Shown here in pieces: positions 63,020 through 64,000 of a stretch of DNA of 64,000 bases. Each line of letters begins with the position of its first letter. The first letter of the stretch is position 1. Both the position numbers and the translations under genes were made by a program. The notes beneath the pieces are model-generated. The model worked only from the letters and a program-made list of their open reading frames with translations, was not told the DNA's origin and did not search any database. The stretch comes from PHBD01 sp964578535 (lineage in GTDB: Bacteria; Desulfobacterota; Syntrophia; Syntrophales; PHBD01): the NCBI GenBank assembly GCA_964578535.1, contig CAZODI010000006.1, forward strand, positions 1-64,000, in the 5' to 3' direction.

Positions 63020-63889
63020 TCAGGCCTTGCGAATGCCCATGATTGCCCGCGCCTCCGCGGGCGTGGCGGGTGTCCGGTTCAGGGAAGCGGCGACCTTCAC
63101 GCACCACTCCACCTGCTCCCAGCTTCCCTTGGCCAGCTCGCCGTTGGGCATCCGGGTGTTGTCCTCCATGCCGACCCGCATGTTGCCGCCCATGAGGCAG
63201 GACATGACGTTGGCGGGGAACTGCTCGTTGCCCACGGCGCAGGTCGTGAAGTTGGCCGTCGCCGGGATGGCGTTGACCATGGAGATGAACACGTCGGGGC
63301 GGAATTTCTGGCCGCCGACGACGCCCCACACGAAATTGAAGTTCATGGGCTCCGTGAAGAAGCCCTGCTTGGCGATCAGGAGCGTGTTGTCGATGCCGCC
63401 GATGTCGTAGCACTCGATCTCCGGCTTCACGCCGTTGGACTCGAAGGCCTTGCCGAAGTCCTGGAGCATGGTGAAGGTGTTGTCGAAGACGTAGTCGAAG
63501 AAGATCTGTCCGGTGTGGCGGTCGACGATGCTGAAGTTCATGCTGTTGGTGTTGTACGAGGCCATCTCCGGCTTGACCGCCACGATCTGGGCCAGCCGCT
63601 GTTCCGGCGTCTTGAAGATGCCGACGGCGGAGCTCAGGCAGACGAGCAGCTCGGGGCAGCGAGCCTTGATGGCGTCATGCACGGCCCTGATGCGGTCGAT
63701 CTCGTGGGTCGGCTGGCCGTCGTCCGTTCTTGCATGGACGTGGACCATGGCGGCCCCGGACTGGTAGCACTTGTACGCTTCCTCGGCGAACTCCTCGACC
63801 GTGTAAGGTACGCTGGGGTTGTTGTTCTTCATGGTCGCGGCCCCGGTGAGAGCCGCCGTGATGATGACCTTCTTTTCATCCTTGGCCAT
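63020..63889 (-). CDS. BKACE-family beta-keto acid cleavage enzyme (289 aa)
   Basis: A complete DUF849/BKACE protein: MVHVHARTDDGQP supplies the Zn-binding His pair, ITAALTGAAT the N-terminal strand and NMRVGMEDNT the catalytic Glu region. It combines a beta-keto acid with acetyl-CoA to give acetoacetate and a new acyl-CoA. Kce (3-keto-5-aminohexanoate) is the best-known member, but no lysine-fermentation genes are here; neighbouring ACADs point to a different beta-keto acid. AAGGAGGTTTCACC precedes the ATG. Confidence 0.93.
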   Translation of the reverse strand: MAKDEKKVIITAALTGAATMKNNNPSVPYTVEEFAEEAYKCYQSGAAMVHVHARTDDGQPTHEIDRIRAVHDAIKARCPELLVCLSSAVGIFKTPEQRLAQIVAVKPEMASYNTNSMNFSIVDRHTGQIFFDYVFDNTFTMLQDFGKAFESNGVKPEIECYDIGGIDNTLLIAKQGFFTEPMNFNFVWGVVGGQKFRPDVFISMVNAIPATANFTTCAVGNEQFPANVMSCLMGGNMRVGMEDNTRMPNGELAKGSWEQVEWCVKVAASLNRTPATPAEARAIMGIRKA

Positions 63890-63951
63890 GGTGAAACCTC
63901 CTTACGGGTATTTGTTTTGTTGTGGTCCTGTCGGATCCTTCGGGTCGCGCC

Positions 63952-64000
63952 TCAGACGGGCTCGAAGTGATCCAGCTGCATCAGGGTGTTGACGGCCCCC
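63952..64000 (-). CDS. 3' end of an unidentified gene (runs off window)
   Basis: The last 15 codons read GAVNTLMQLDHFEPV and a stop at 63952-63954, in the same direction as the BKACE gene 62 bp downstream. The fragment is too short to identify; direction and spacing suggest it is an earlier gene of the same operon. Confidence 0.5.
   Translation of the reverse strand, partial: GAVNTLMQLDHFEPV

Noticed and set aside
1..64000. tRNA, rRNA, CRISPR arrays, insertion sequences, prophage genes
   Set aside because: Looked for by eye on both strands; no array of repeats, transposase, integrase or structural RNA was recognised.

Overview
The window reads as the chromosome of an anaerobic, acyl-CoA-degrading bacterium, most likely a Desulfobacterota/Syntrophia-type deltaproteobacterium. 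This rests on the dense mix of acyl-CoA dehydrogenases (nine), AMP-forming acyl-CoA ligases (five), thiolases, BKACE enzymes, sigma-54 control and an acetate kinase/PduL energy module. The taxonomic call is inference; no rRNA or other marker gene is present.

Region 1 (1-12.5 kb, minus strand) looks like one long catabolic operon read from a sigma-54 promoter at 12474-12489. In order of transcription it encodes an HpaB/4-hydroxybutyryl-CoA-dehydratase-fold flavoprotein, an SDR, two acyl-CoA dehydrogenases, a cysteine-less thiolase-like protein, a DUF35 Zn-ribbon/OB-fold protein, a MaoC hydratase, a phytoene-desaturase-like flavoprotein, an acyl-CoA ligase, a nitronate-monooxygenase-like protein and a BKACE cut off by the window edge. 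The thiolase-like/DUF35/MaoC trio resembles the Ltp2-ChsH2-ChsH1 hydratase/retro-aldolase of steroid side-chain degradation and the DUF35-thiolase pair BbsAB.

Region 2 (12.5-26.5 kb) holds a 1064-residue TPR-GAF-AAA+ sigma-54 activator, a thiolase and an acyl-CoA ligase transcribed divergently from each other, and a TetR gene followed by a core beta-oxidation set (acyl-CoA dehydrogenase, HCDH-enoyl-CoA hydratase fusion, thiolase) that ends in a strong terminator. Three intergenic regions carry paired copies of one 12-bp motif (consensus CRCARCATATKG). The near edge of each pair is 89-91 bp from the -12 element of a good sigma-54 promoter, and a fourth promoter is 182 bp away. This looks like a regulon of the linked activator.

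Region 3 (26.7-35 kb) has a seven-PAS hybrid histidine kinase, a DUF2157/GDYXXLXY membrane pair, and an unusual pair made of a WbpG/PseA-like PP-loop enzyme with an N-terminal extension and a ThiF-like E1 enzyme.

Region 4 (35.8-45 kb, plus strand) is a second acyl-CoA operon: MaoC, two ligases, a PaaG-like isomerase, three acyl-CoA dehydrogenases and an Isf-type iron-sulfur flavoprotein. Region 5 (45-57.3 kb) is mixed: HD-GYP and EAL c-di-GMP enzymes, a DUF4197 protein and TerC. A minus-strand run then encodes a lipoprotein, ferredoxin, NMO-like enzyme, SufC, SufB/D and a striking three-part fusion of a cNMP-binding-type domain, acetate kinase and PduL phosphotransacylase. Region 6 (57.5-64 kb, minus strand) is a third acyl-CoA operon: BKACE, three acyl-CoA dehydrogenases and a ligase, with GC-rich repeated hairpins between genes.

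No tRNA, rRNA, CRISPR array, insertion sequence or phage gene was seen.
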